Both the position numbers and the translations under genes were made by a program. Positions 1 through 6,872 of a stretch of 13,210 nt of DNA are shown here, piece after piece. The notes below the pieces were generated by a model. It did no database searches. It was not told the DNA's origin and worked only from the letters and a program-made list of their open reading frames with translations. The stretch lies in NCBI GenBank assembly GCA_964405775.1, contig CAYOPG010000063.1:1-13210 (forward strand). The letters are read 5' to 3'. The stretch comes from JAAZFF01 sp964405775 (GTDB lineage: Bacteria; Verrucomicrobiota; Kiritimatiellia; RFP12; UBA3636). Every line of letters begins with the position of its first letter. The first letter of the stretch is position 1.

Positions 1-38
1 TGCAAGATTACATAAAACCGCACCCGTGGCAGAGTCCA

Positions 39-114
39 CACACCGACACAGCACCTCCCTTGTGCTCTTTCCTTTTGACTTTCGCGGTGTGCTGTGTTTA
101 ATTTCTGCGGTGTG
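39..114. repeat. Interrupted inverted repeat with flanking direct repeat
   Basis: ACACAGCAC at 46-54 is a perfect 9-base reverse complement of GTGCTGTGT at 89-97. The adjoining CACACCG at 39-45 is the reverse complement of CGGTGTG at 108-114, leaving a 10-base bulge (98-107) on the right side. GCGGTGTG also occurs twice in direct orientation, at 84-91 and 107-114. The right arm overlaps the -10-like box at 97-102, so an operator or leader hairpin is possible. The region is rich in CA/TG, which raises the chance of accidental pairing. Confidence 0.4.
75..102 (+). promoter_or_regulatory. Candidate sigma-70-type promoter
   Basis: TTGACT at 75-80 matches the -35 consensus at five of six bases. 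TTTAAT at 97-102 matches the -10 consensus at five of six, with a 16-base spacer. It reads toward the SIS gene, which starts about 300 bases downstream. The boxes are close to consensus, but the long distance and the overlap with an inverted repeat leave its use uncertain. Confidence 0.4.
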
Positions 115-291
115 GGCATTCGGCATTACTCCGTTCAGGGCGTTAATCACGGGGAGCCATCAGGCGACATCGTGCGAGTAAGAGGAATGTCCACTTTTGT
201 AGCAACAGCCAGTACTTGCCGGCACTACGCGATATATGAAGTCGAGAGCAAAATGAAGATCCGCCCCCATTACCTTCGAAAAGATAAAAGC

Positions 292-319
292 TTGCCTGTT
301 AGACGGGAAATGCTGTAAA
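292..319 (+). promoter_or_regulatory. Weak candidate promoter upstream of the SIS gene
   Basis: TTGCCT at 292-297 and TGTAAA at 314-319 are 16 bases apart. Each matches the sigma-70 consensus at four of six bases. A TG at 311-312 gives an extended -10 arrangement. It lies about 90 bases before the SIS start, a more usual leader length than the stronger box pair at 75-102. Confidence 0.25.
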
Positions 320-396
320 CTGCGGTTGCTTATTTAATTAACATACAGCGGAGTACGTACCTTCTTCTGAACGGTGCGGAGTCCGACAATTGCAAC

Positions 397-403
397 AAGG
401 GAG
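397..403 (+). promoter_or_regulatory. Ribosome binding site that fixes the SIS gene start
   Basis: AAGGGAG at 397-403 lies 8 bases before the ATG at 412. An in-frame TTG at 406 would leave only 2 bases of spacing, so the ATG at 412 is preferred as the start. Confidence 0.75.
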
Positions 404-411
404 TTTTGCAG

Positions 412-1413
412 ATGAAGAATGAAGGCAATGTGGCGTTGATTTCCGAAATGATGGAGACGCCGGATATTATACGTAATTTTGATTTTTCCAAGACGGCGGG
501 AGTTGCGAAGCGCATTCAGGAGAAAAAACGGGTGTTCATAAGCGGCGAGGGATCCAGCAGGATTCTCCCGGCTAAGAACTTCATGTCGGAAGCGCTCCGG
601 TTAGGGGTCGACATCGCCACCGCGACTGACGGCTCTTATCAGGGCTGCGAGTATGATCTATCAAAATACGTCGTGCTTCTCGGCTCAAACAGCGGACAGA
701 CAAAAGAGACGATTACGCTCATGCGCAAGCTTTTGAAAGAAGGCCATAAGGACGTGTTCGCCTTTACAAACACGCCCGGTTCGGTTCTCGACAGCGAGGC
801 ACACGGCGCCATAAACTTCGCAGGCGGCAAGGAGAATGCGGTGGCGGCCAGCAAGAGCGTGATTGAGCATGCGCTGACTTATCAGTCGATACTCTGCAAT
901 ATCATGGACTGTGGAAACTGCAATTCAGCAAAAGGCAAGGCGGGGGATCTCGCGGAGACCGTCCTCAAAGCTGATATTGATCAGCGCATTGTTGATCGCA
1001 TGGCGTCGGCACGCATGTTGTTCATAGCAGGCCGCAACAATGGCGTGGCTGAGGAAATGGCGCTGAAGACGACAGAGATCACTCGCAAACCGGCGCAATA
1101 CCTGGAAGGTACGATTGTGCTTCATGGTTACGAGGAGATTATGTCGAAGGACGATGTTGTGATCTTCATTGAGCCGTATGAAACCGAGTACGACAAGATG
1201 CAGCAGATTTTTGTGAAAAACGTGGGTGCCGAGGTTGTCGCGATATCCTCCAAGGACACGCCGTTCAACACGGTCAAGACGCCGCTACTTGACGGGTATT
1301 CCAACTTTCTGGCTCTGATGGCCGGGTGGAACCTGCTCATACAGACGGGGCAGAAGCTCGGCGTCAACCTCGACAAACCGGCGCGCGCCCGCAAAGTGGG
1401 CAACGCGATCTAA
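412..1413 (+). CDS. Double-SIS-domain sugar-phosphate isomerase/deaminase, GlmS isomerase-like
   Basis: A 333-residue protein with two SIS (phosphosugar-binding) domains and no N-terminal glutaminase domain. The first domain has the phosphate-loop segments GEGSS and SNSGQT. The second aligns by eye with the isomerase domain of E. coli GlmS: E215, K219, E222 and H238 fall at the spacing of GlmS E481, K485, E488 and H504. K328, five residues before the C-terminal residue, matches GlmS K603, the Schiff-base lysine. These residues open the sugar ring and move the C1/C2 protons in GlmS, so an active aldose-ketose isomerase or aminosugar-phosphate deaminase is likely. Without glutaminase it cannot use glutamine as GlmS does; FrlB, AgaS and NagB-II-type deaminases are comparable stand-alone proteins. 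The substrate cannot be named from sequence. The product should be cytoplasmic, as no signal peptide is seen. The stop lies 12 bases before the next gene, so the two are probably co-transcribed. Confidence 0.85.
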   Translation: MKNEGNVALISEMMETPDIIRNFDFSKTAGVAKRIQEKKRVFISGEGSSRILPAKNFMSEALRLGVDIATATDGSYQGCEYDLSKYVVLLGSNSGQTKETITLMRKLLKEGHKDVFAFTNTPGSVLDSEAHGAINFAGGKENAVAASKSVIEHALTYQSILCNIMDCGNCNSAKGKAGDLAETVLKADIDQRIVDRMASARMLFIAGRNNGVAEEMALKTTEITRKPAQYLEGTIVLHGYEEIMSKDDVVIFIEPYETEYDKMQQIFVKNVGAEVVAISSKDTPFNTVKTPLLDGYSNFLALMAGWNLLIQTGQKLGVNLDKPARARKVGNAI

Positions 1414-1425
1414 TCTGCCACCTCA

Positions 1426-2355
1426 ATGAAAATTGCGGCGTACCTGACGCATTCCCGCATAGGCGAATTCGCGTTTTCGGAAGAGAACGCGCGTCACCTT
1501 GTGGAGGTGTTGCCGTCGGCCACGGTGTATGTCTGCAGCGATGAGGATACGTTTCTGGAAGAGCTGCAGGATGCCGAGATCGCGTTGGTGTGGCGTTTCA
1601 AGCAGGAGTGGTTCGACTCGGCGAAAAATCTGCGGATAATAAGCACACCCGCGGCGGGCAGGGACTACTTTGCGGTGGAGCCGCCGCCTGGAGTTCGCCT
1701 GATGTATGGTAGTTTTCATGGTAAAATAATGGGCGAAACCGCTGTCGCGATGATGCTCGGAGCGTCGCGCGGTATAGTCGCGAATGCGTATCTTATGACT
1801 GCGGGTGGAGAGGGATGGCCGAACGCCAAGTTCACAGGGGCGCTGCGCACGCTTGCGGGCGCTCACGTGGTTATACTGGGATTTGGAAACATCGGGCACC
1901 ATGCCGGGCGGTTGCTCAAGTCGTTTGGAGCACGTGTGACAGGTGTGAGGCGGCATCCTGAGAACGACTGCCCGGATTGGTTCACTGACTGTGACAGCGT
2001 CATCGGTGTCGAGGGGCTTGACGCGGTACTCCCTTCCGCCGACCATCTGTTGTGCGTGCTGCCTTCCGGGAAAGAGACAGACCACATGCTGGATCGCCGC
2101 CGGATCGGCCTGCTCCCCGCACATGCCGTGGTCTACAACATCGGACGTGGTAACACAATTGACGCGATTGCACTTTCCGAGGCTTTGGATGGCGGGTCGA
2201 TCGCGGCCGCGTTTCTGGACGTGTTCGAGACGGAGCCGCTGCCGAACGAAAGTCCGTTGCGCAAAGCCCGCAACGTCTTCCTGTATCCGCACGTGTCGGC
2301 TGTGGCGCCTCAGTATATGAATTTATACGTGGAAGAGCTTGCGGAGCGGCTTTGA
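1426..2355 (+). CDS. D-isomer-specific 2-hydroxyacid dehydrogenase
   Basis: A 309-residue NAD(P)-dependent 2-hydroxyacid dehydrogenase that should interconvert a 2-keto acid and its D-2-hydroxy acid in the cytoplasm. The Rossmann motif GFGNIG is at residues 152-157. The catalytic Arg-Glu-His set of the family is present as R241 (in NIGRG), E270 (in ETEPLP) and H289 (in YPHVSA). After the second Rossmann strand come R175 and R176 in place of the acidic residue typical of NAD-dependent members, which suggests NADP(H), as in GhrA-type glyoxylate/hydroxypyruvate reductases. The length is normal for the family. The ATG lies 12 bases after the SIS gene stop and has no clear Shine-Dalgarno, so translation may depend on coupling. 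Pairing with a sugar isomerase suggests a role in sugar or sugar-acid breakdown, but the substrate is unknown. A 289-codon antisense frame over this gene is a shadow. Confidence 0.88.
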   Translation: MKIAAYLTHSRIGEFAFSEENARHLVEVLPSATVYVCSDEDTFLEELQDAEIALVWRFKQEWFDSAKNLRIISTPAAGRDYFAVEPPPGVRLMYGSFHGKIMGETAVAMMLGASRGIVANAYLMTAGGEGWPNAKFTGALRTLAGAHVVILGFGNIGHHAGRLLKSFGARVTGVRRHPENDCPDWFTDCDSVIGVEGLDAVLPSADHLLCVLPSGKETDHMLDRRRIGLLPAHAVVYNIGRGNTIDAIALSEALDGGSIAAAFLDVFETEPLPNESPLRKARNVFLYPHVSAVAPQYMNLYVEELAERL

Positions 2356-2371
2356 CGGAGCGCATATTTTC

Positions 2372-2400
2372 TTGACTTTCGGCCTTTGATATGAGAGTAT
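2372..2400 (+). promoter_or_regulatory. Candidate promoter before the TPR gene
   Basis: TTGACT at 2372-2377 is a five-of-six -35 match. It shares the ten bases TTGACTTTCG with the box at 75-84. The best-placed -10 partner (GAGTAT at 2395-2400, 17-base spacer) is poor. If used, it would start a transcript about 70 bases before the TPR gene. Confidence 0.3.
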
Positions 2401-2426
2401 CCAGACCCGTTATCTGGCGCTTTTTT
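2401..2426 (+). terminator. Weak hairpin followed by a T-run
   Basis: CCAGA (2401-2405) pairs with TCTGG (2413-2417) across a 7-base loop. Six T residues follow at 2421-2426, three bases after the stem. It lies about 45 bases after the hydroxyacid dehydrogenase stop, where a terminator would be expected. The 5-base-pair stem is short for an intrinsic terminator, so this is only a candidate. It overlaps the start point expected from the promoter candidate just upstream, so the two are unlikely both to be right as described. Confidence 0.3.
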
Positions 2427-2476
2427 GGACGTCGGGCGCGTGGTCAGCAATTAAGTCACCAAAGCAGGGCAATATT

Positions 2477-3961
2477 ATGGCAAACGAGAATAATGGAATC
2501 AACCGAGAGGAAGGGCGCGAGGCGAACGAGGCCACAGTCAAGGCGCCAGTTGAAATCCCGCAGAACATAATGAATCTGCACAACAAGGGTTTGGCGGCTC
2601 TCGAGCGCAACAATCCAGATGTTGCGGTTGATATTTTCCTTCGATGCGTGCAGCAGATTCCGAGATTCATCGCAGCGCGGCGCAACCTGCGCGTCACAGC
2701 GATAGCCCGCTTCAAAGCAAGAGGAGGGGTAAACTCTATCGCGCACCGTATTGCGCCACTCACCGGGCTGTTCCAGAAGTTGAAAGTCAAACGGTTGCTC
2801 AGTACCGGCAAACTTGAGGAAGCTCTGTACGAAGGAGAAAAACTTTTGTTGGTCGATCCGCTGGACTTGGGCTTCGCAGATCTTATGGCTCAGGTAGCAG
2901 TAAAGGCGGGGTTGATTGAGGAGGCGATCATGACTCTGGAGCTCGTGCGTGAAAACCTCCCCGCCGGCAATCTGAAGGTCGTGGAGAAGCTCGGCCGCCT
3001 GTACTTCCAGATCAAAAACTACCGCGGGGCGCGTGACTGTTTCTCAATTGTGCAGCGAGCGCGGCCAACAGACGCGGAGATACGGCATTTGCTGAAGGAC
3101 AGCGAAGCTCTGGCGACGCTTGACAGCGGCTGGACTGAAGCTGCCAGCGCCGGGGACTACCGCAAGGTGCTGGCGAACGAGGAAGAGGCCGTCAAGCTCG
3201 AACAGGAGAGCAAGGTAGTAAAAACCGCGGACGATGCCGACTCACTTATCACCGCCGCGAAGCAGAAGATCGCCGCGGAACCGAACAACGTCAACTACTA
3301 CCTGAACCTTACGAACATTTTTATGCAGCAGAAACGCTACGTAGAAGCGCTGGAGACCATCGAAAGCGCACGCAAGATCGTGGGAGCCGACGCCGAGCTG
3401 GATCGCCGGTACTCGAACGCCAAAATCGCGCAGTTCAATGCCGAAATCGAGGGATTGGAGAACAGCGGCGATGAAGCAGGGGTTGCCGAGAAAACCGCAG
3501 AGCGCGACCAGTATGTGTTTGACGACATAGCGGAGCGTGTCACGCGCTATCCGAACGACCAGCATCTGCGCTACGAACTGGCGTTGCAGTACTTCAAGAA
3601 CGATTACATTGATGAAGCAATCCAGCAGTTCCAGGTCTCCCAGAGAAACCCCAAGGACCGAGTAGCGTCACTGTATCACCTCGCGCTTTGCTTCCGCAAG
3701 AAGGGGCTACTCGACTTGGCTGTGTCACAGCTCGAAATGTCGCTTGAACATCTGCCTTCGATGAACAGCGAGAAGATGGACGTCTATTACCTGATGGGCG
3801 AGATACTTCTGGAGGAGGGCAAGCGCTCCGAGGCCGAGAAGTACTTCAAGGAAATCTACAAGGTTGACGTAACGTACCGCGACGTCGGCAAACACATTGA
3901 AAACATTTACTCTCAGAAGAAAAAACAGACCTCTGGGGAAGGGGCGGGGGAGGAAGCATGA
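2477..3961 (+). CDS. Tetratricopeptide-repeat protein
   Basis: A 494-residue, mostly helical protein with TPR-like helix pairs spread along its length. The clearest are near residues 34-64, 102-130, 169-198, 272-303, 363-393, 398-428 and 436-463. The last three form a near-regular C-terminal array with typical small-residue and tyrosine positions. No signal peptide or membrane segment is seen, so it should be cytoplasmic and act as a protein-protein scaffold. The N-terminus (about 30 residues) and the Lys/Gly/Glu-rich C-terminus look disordered. AGGG at 2466-2469, 7 bases before the ATG, supports the start. The stop overlaps the start of the LysM lipoprotein gene by 4 bases (ATGA), which indicates translational coupling and suggests the two work together, perhaps in envelope assembly. 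TPRs say nothing about the partner, and I do not recognise a named orthologue. Confidence 0.85.
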   Translation: MANENNGINREEGREANEATVKAPVEIPQNIMNLHNKGLAALERNNPDVAVDIFLRCVQQIPRFIAARRNLRVTAIARFKARGGVNSIAHRIAPLTGLFQKLKVKRLLSTGKLEEALYEGEKLLLVDPLDLGFADLMAQVAVKAGLIEEAIMTLELVRENLPAGNLKVVEKLGRLYFQIKNYRGARDCFSIVQRARPTDAEIRHLLKDSEALATLDSGWTEAASAGDYRKVLANEEEAVKLEQESKVVKTADDADSLITAAKQKIAAEPNNVNYYLNLTNIFMQQKRYVEALETIESARKIVGADAELDRRYSNAKIAQFNAEIEGLENSGDEAGVAEKTAERDQYVFDDIAERVTRYPNDQHLRYELALQYFKNDYIDEAIQQFQVSQRNPKDRVASLYHLALCFRKKGLLDLAVSQLEMSLEHLPSMNSEKMDVYYLMGEILLEEGKRSEAEKYFKEIYKVDVTYRDVGKHIENIYSQKKKQTSGEGAGEEA

Positions 3962-4611
3962 GAAGTGGATGGCTTCTCACAGCGGTGATTTTGGGGACGG
4001 CCGTAGTCATACAGGGGTGCGCCACATACACTTCTGACGGCAGAACCGTGTTCGGTGGGCGACAGACGCGCCAGCCTCAAGGGCCCACGCCTGAGCAGGC
4101 CGCCGTCATGCGGCGCGACACGCGTATAGCTGAGTTGGAGAATCTCACAAGACGCCAGCGTGGCGAGTTGGAGGAGGTTAACTCCTCTATCAGTTCACTT
4201 TCGGCAAGGACGGACGACTTCGCACGGCAGATGGACGTGCGTAGCTCCGACGTGGTAGCGTTGCGCACGGAAGCAGCTGCGCTGCGGCGTGATGTCGACG
4301 CGTTGAAAGCTAAAATCGATGCCGTTCCCGTGTCCTTCAGCAAAATGCTTGAGGAGCAGCGTCGAGTTATAATGGCTGAAGTCGACCGGAGCGTCAAAAC
4401 CTCCATAGCCAACATACCGAAAAGCCGTTCCTCTTCCGGTGGAAGCACGAGTTCTGGAAAATTCTACGAACATGAAGTCCAGAATGGCCAGACGCTTTCT
4501 GAGATTGCGCGCGTGTACGAGGTTTCAATGGAGGAAATCAAGCGTGAAAACAATATCAAAGACGGGTCACTAATCAGAGTCGGTCAGAAGTTGCTGATAC
4601 CGGCGAAATAA
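3958..4611 (+). CDS. Lipoprotein with coiled coil and C-terminal LysM domain
   Basis: A 217-residue predicted lipoprotein. Residues 1-20 form a short basic start plus a hydrophobic stretch, followed by a lipobox-like IQGC with the lipidated cysteine at C21. Glutamine at -2 is unusual for a lipobox. Alanine at +2 would favour the outer membrane under E. coli rules. Residues 45-120 are charged and heptad-like and probably form a coiled coil. A Ser/Gly-rich linker at about 156-168 leads to a LysM domain at about 171-215, which in this family binds the N-acetylglucosamine-containing glycan of peptidoglycan. The layout suggests a membrane-anchored protein that reaches the cell wall. The start overlaps the TPR gene stop by 4 bases, and a GGGAGG-type Shine-Dalgarno lies within the end of that gene. 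I found no catalytic (for example M23 peptidase) domain, so a structural role is more likely than a hydrolytic one. Confidence 0.85.
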   Translation: MRSGWLLTAVILGTAVVIQGCATYTSDGRTVFGGRQTRQPQGPTPEQAAVMRRDTRIAELENLTRRQRGELEEVNSSISSLSARTDDFARQMDVRSSDVVALRTEAAALRRDVDALKAKIDAVPVSFSKMLEEQRRVIMAEVDRSVKTSIANIPKSRSSSGGSTSSGKFYEHEVQNGQTLSEIARVYEVSMEEIKRENNIKDGSLIRVGQKLLIPAK

Positions 4612-4626
4612 CATGGAGAACATAAA

Positions 4627-5484
4627 ATGGAATTGCCTTTTAAAACGGATCTTGAAGGAAAAATCGTAGCAATAACCGGTGGCGGAGGAGTGCTGTGTGG
4701 ATGCATGGCCAAAGCTCTTGCAAAATGCAGAGCAAAGGTGGCGGTTCTCGATTTGAGACTTGAGGCCGCAGACAAAGTCGCGGGCGAAATCACGAAGGAC
4801 GGGGGCATCGCGAAAGGGTTTGCCTGCAACGTGCTTGATCGCGCCAGCCTTGAGGCTGCTAACGAGGGCATAGTGGCGGAATTTGGCGATATCGACATCC
4901 TGATCAACGGCGCCGGCGGGAACCATCCCAAGGGAACAACTACTAAGGAATATCTTTTCCCAGAGGACCTTGCCGAGGGAAACCCCGATATCAAGACGTT
5001 CTTCGACCTTGATCCTGAAGGAGTTCAATTCGTGTTCAACCTGAATTTCATAGGTACACTTCTCCCCACTCAGGTGTTTACCCGGGCGATGGCCGGACGC
5101 GGGTATGGGACGGTAGTTAACATATCATCGATGAACGCTTTCACGCCGCTCACCAAAATTCCCGCTTACAGCGCGGCAAAGGCGGCGGTCAGCAACTTCA
5201 CTCAATGGCTTGCTGTGCACATGTCCAAGGTCGGCATAAGGGTCAACGCGATCGCGCCCGGATTCTTCGTGACTGAACAGAACCGTGCCTTGATGACCAA
5301 CCCCGATGGTACCCCGACGGCGCGCGGCGGAAAAGTTCTGGCGAACACTCCAATGGGACGCTTTGGAGAGCCAGAGGATCTTGTCGGTGCGTTGCTATGG
5401 CTTGTGAATGACAAGGGTGCTGCGTTTGTCACTGGAACGGTGATCCCCGTCGATGGCGGGTTCAGCTCGTTTTCAGGGGTGTAG
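4627..5484 (+). CDS. uxuB: SDR-family D-mannonate oxidoreductase (fructuronate reductase)
   Basis: A 285-residue classical short-chain dehydrogenase. The cofactor motif is a variant, TGGGGVLCG at 17-25. D42 at the end of the second strand favours NAD(H). The structural NxAG motif appears as NGAG at 94-97. The catalytic set is N140, S168, Y181 and K185. The segments GAGGNHP, NISSMNAFTPLTKIP and FTQWLAVH, and the ending VDGGFSSFSGV, are what I recall of the SDR-type D-mannonate oxidoreductases such as B. subtilis UxuB (YjmF), which interconvert D-fructuronate and D-mannonate in hexuronate breakdown. E. coli UxuB does the same job with an unrelated fold. GGAG at 4615-4618, 8 bases before the ATG, fits the start. 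No mannonate dehydratase (uxuA) or uronate isomerase is visible here, so a related sugar-acid substrate is possible. Confidence 0.8.
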   Translation: MELPFKTDLEGKIVAITGGGGVLCGCMAKALAKCRAKVAVLDLRLEAADKVAGEITKDGGIAKGFACNVLDRASLEAANEGIVAEFGDIDILINGAGGNHPKGTTTKEYLFPEDLAEGNPDIKTFFDLDPEGVQFVFNLNFIGTLLPTQVFTRAMAGRGYGTVVNISSMNAFTPLTKIPAYSAAKAAVSNFTQWLAVHMSKVGIRVNAIAPGFFVTEQNRALMTNPDGTPTARGGKVLANTPMGRFGEPEDLVGALLWLVNDKGAAFVTGTVIPVDGGFSSFSGV

Positions 5485-5509
5485 ACGAGAGCAGGCGAGG
5501 TCTGTAAAC

Positions 5510-6796
5510 ATGCTAGATATCAAGTTGATTCGCGAGAGACCGGACGAAGTTCGGCAGGGGCTCGAAAAGCGCGGTGCTGATTCGAAAATAGTCGATCACG
5601 TTATCGCGTTCGACGATACCCGCCGAGACTTGCTAGGCAAAGTCGAGGAGCTAAAGAGCCGTCGCAACACGGTGTCGAAGCAAATCGGTCAGCTCCGCAA
5701 GGAAGGCGCAGACACATCGGAAATACAGGCTTCAATGCGCGCTTTGGGTGACGAAATATCGAACCTTGACAACCAGATCGCTGATGTGGAGAAAGAGCAG
5801 AACTCAGCGTTGCTCAGCATGCCGAACCTGCCTGCGCAGGACGTAGTTCCAGGCGGCAAGGAGAGCAACGAAGTTGTCAAAACATGGGGCAATAAACCCG
5901 CGTTCGAAGGCTTTGAGCCAAATAATCACGTGGATCTATGCACTTCGCTCGGCCTAATAGATTACGAGCGAGGAGTCAAAATGGGTGGAACCGGCTTTTG
6001 GCTGTACACAGGAGTCGGCGCACAGCTTGAATGGGCTCTGCTTAATTACTTCATAACCGAGCACGTTAAGGACGGATACACCTTCATGCTGCCGCCTCAT
6101 CTCCTGACTTACGAATGCGGGATAACTGCCGGGCAGTTCCCCAAGTTTGAGGAGGATGTGTTCCGACTTACAGAATCGGGCTTTCGTTTCCTGCTCCCGA
6201 CGGCTGAGACGGCTCTCGTGAATCTATACCGCGGGGAGATTCTCTCCGAGGACGACCTTCCAAAGCGCCTGTTCGCATACACGCCGTGCTACCGGCGCGA
6301 GGCAGGGACCTACCGTGCAAGCGAACGAGGCATGATTCGTGGCCATCAGTTCAATAAAGTCGAGATGTTCGGTTTCACGAAACCCGAGGACAGCGCGGCG
6401 ATGTTTCAGGAGCTGATCAACAAGGCTTGCCGTCTGGTCGAAGGTCTGGGGCTCCACTACCGTCTGAGCAAACTCGCCGCAGGCGACTGCTCCGCCTCCA
6501 TGGCTTCCACGTACGACATCGAGCTGTGGCTGCCCAGTATGAACGAGTACAAGGAGTGCTCATCCGTCTCCAATGCGATGGACTATCAGGCTCGTCGTGG
6601 CAACATGCGTTTCCGCAGGGCGGAGACAAAGAAGGTGGAATTCGTGCACACGCTGAACGGCTCTGGTCTTGCGACAAGCCGTCTCGTGCCGGCCATTGTC
6701 GAGCAGTTCCAACAGGTTGACGGTTCTGTCGTCATACCCGAAGTGCTGCGCACGTTTATGGGCGGCGCTGATGTACTTAAGCCGCAACCGATTTAA
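5510..6796 (+). CDS. serS: Seryl-tRNA synthetase
   Basis: A 428-residue class II aminoacyl-tRNA synthetase that charges tRNA-Ser with serine (and tRNA-Sec, if the cell has it). The N-terminus MLDIKLIRE is typical of bacterial SerS. The long charged helical hairpin at about 27-105 is the tRNA-binding arm. The serine-binding TAE is at 231-233, motif 2 begins at Y261 (YRREAG, then RGHQFNKVE), and motif 3 is GSGLATSR at 384-391 with R391. Length and order are normal. An in-frame ATG at 5453 would add 19 residues and overlap the preceding gene. The ATG at 5510, with a GAGG element ending 9 bases upstream, matches the family start. It lies 25 bases after the mannonate oxidoreductase stop and is followed by another sugar gene, so this translation gene appears to share a transcript with metabolic genes. 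Nothing suggests it is defective. Confidence 0.97.
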   Translation: MLDIKLIRERPDEVRQGLEKRGADSKIVDHVIAFDDTRRDLLGKVEELKSRRNTVSKQIGQLRKEGADTSEIQASMRALGDEISNLDNQIADVEKEQNSALLSMPNLPAQDVVPGGKESNEVVKTWGNKPAFEGFEPNNHVDLCTSLGLIDYERGVKMGGTGFWLYTGVGAQLEWALLNYFITEHVKDGYTFMLPPHLLTYECGITAGQFPKFEEDVFRLTESGFRFLLPTAETALVNLYRGEILSEDDLPKRLFAYTPCYRREAGTYRASERGMIRGHQFNKVEMFGFTKPEDSAAMFQELINKACRLVEGLGLHYRLSKLAAGDCSASMASTYDIELWLPSMNEYKECSSVSNAMDYQARRGNMRFRRAETKKVEFVHTLNGSGLATSRLVPAIVEQFQQVDGSVVIPEVLRTFMGGADVLKPQPI

Positions 6797-6857
6797 TGTT
6801 TAAGAGATGGCTGTCGTAGAATCCTCAGCAGTCACACATCGATACAAAATAACAGAA

Positions 6858-6865
6858 AGGAAGAG
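6858..6865 (+). promoter_or_regulatory. Ribosome binding site that fixes the TIM-barrel gene start
   Basis: AGGAAGAG at 6858-6865 precedes two consecutive ATG codons at 6873 and 6876 by 7 and 10 bases. An in-frame ATG at 6807 has no usable spacing to a Shine-Dalgarno. It would add 22 residues that are not typical of this barrel fold. Confidence 0.65.
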
Positions 6866-6872
6866 ACTAACA

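Larger units (their letters stand above)
1..411. other. Leader/intergenic region without a convincing gene
   Basis: No convincing gene is seen in this 411-base stretch. The only sizeable forward open frame (94-318, 74 codons) starts at a GTG with no ribosome binding site, and I recognise no domain in its translation. I saw no tRNA-like T-loop and no riboswitch or glmS-ribozyme core that I recognise. The stretch holds two promoter-like pairs of boxes (75-102 and 292-319), an interrupted inverted repeat (39-114), and the Shine-Dalgarno of the SIS gene at its right end. If transcription starts near 109, the mRNA would carry a leader of about 300 nt. If it starts near 326, the leader would be about 85 nt. 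Confidence 0.6.

Noticed and set aside
94..318. Forward 74-codon open frame in the leader
   Set aside because: GTG start with no ribosome binding site, no recognisable domain, and a candidate -10 box overlaps its start.
406..411. TTG start two codons before the chosen SIS start
   Set aside because: Only 2 bases from the Shine-Dalgarno, whereas ATG at 412 has 8.
1..411. glmS-type ribozyme or riboswitch before the GlmS-like gene
   Set aside because: I could not find the conserved core of the glmS ribozyme or any riboswitch I know. An Infernal search against Rfam would settle it.
1423..2292. 289-codon antisense open frame over the hydroxyacid dehydrogenase gene
   Set aside because: The + strand frame has full catalytic and cofactor motifs. 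The antisense translation shows no recognisable domain and is an effect of codon bias.
5453..5509. N-terminal extension of SerS from ATG 5453
   Set aside because: It overlaps the preceding gene, and the family begins at MLDIK, encoded from 5510.
6807..6872. N-terminal extension of the TIM-barrel protein from ATG 6807
   Set aside because: No properly spaced ribosome binding site, while 6873 has one; the added residues do not look like the fold.
6797..6872. Terminator between serS and the TIM-barrel gene
   Set aside because: Only 4-base complementary pieces and no T-run were seen.
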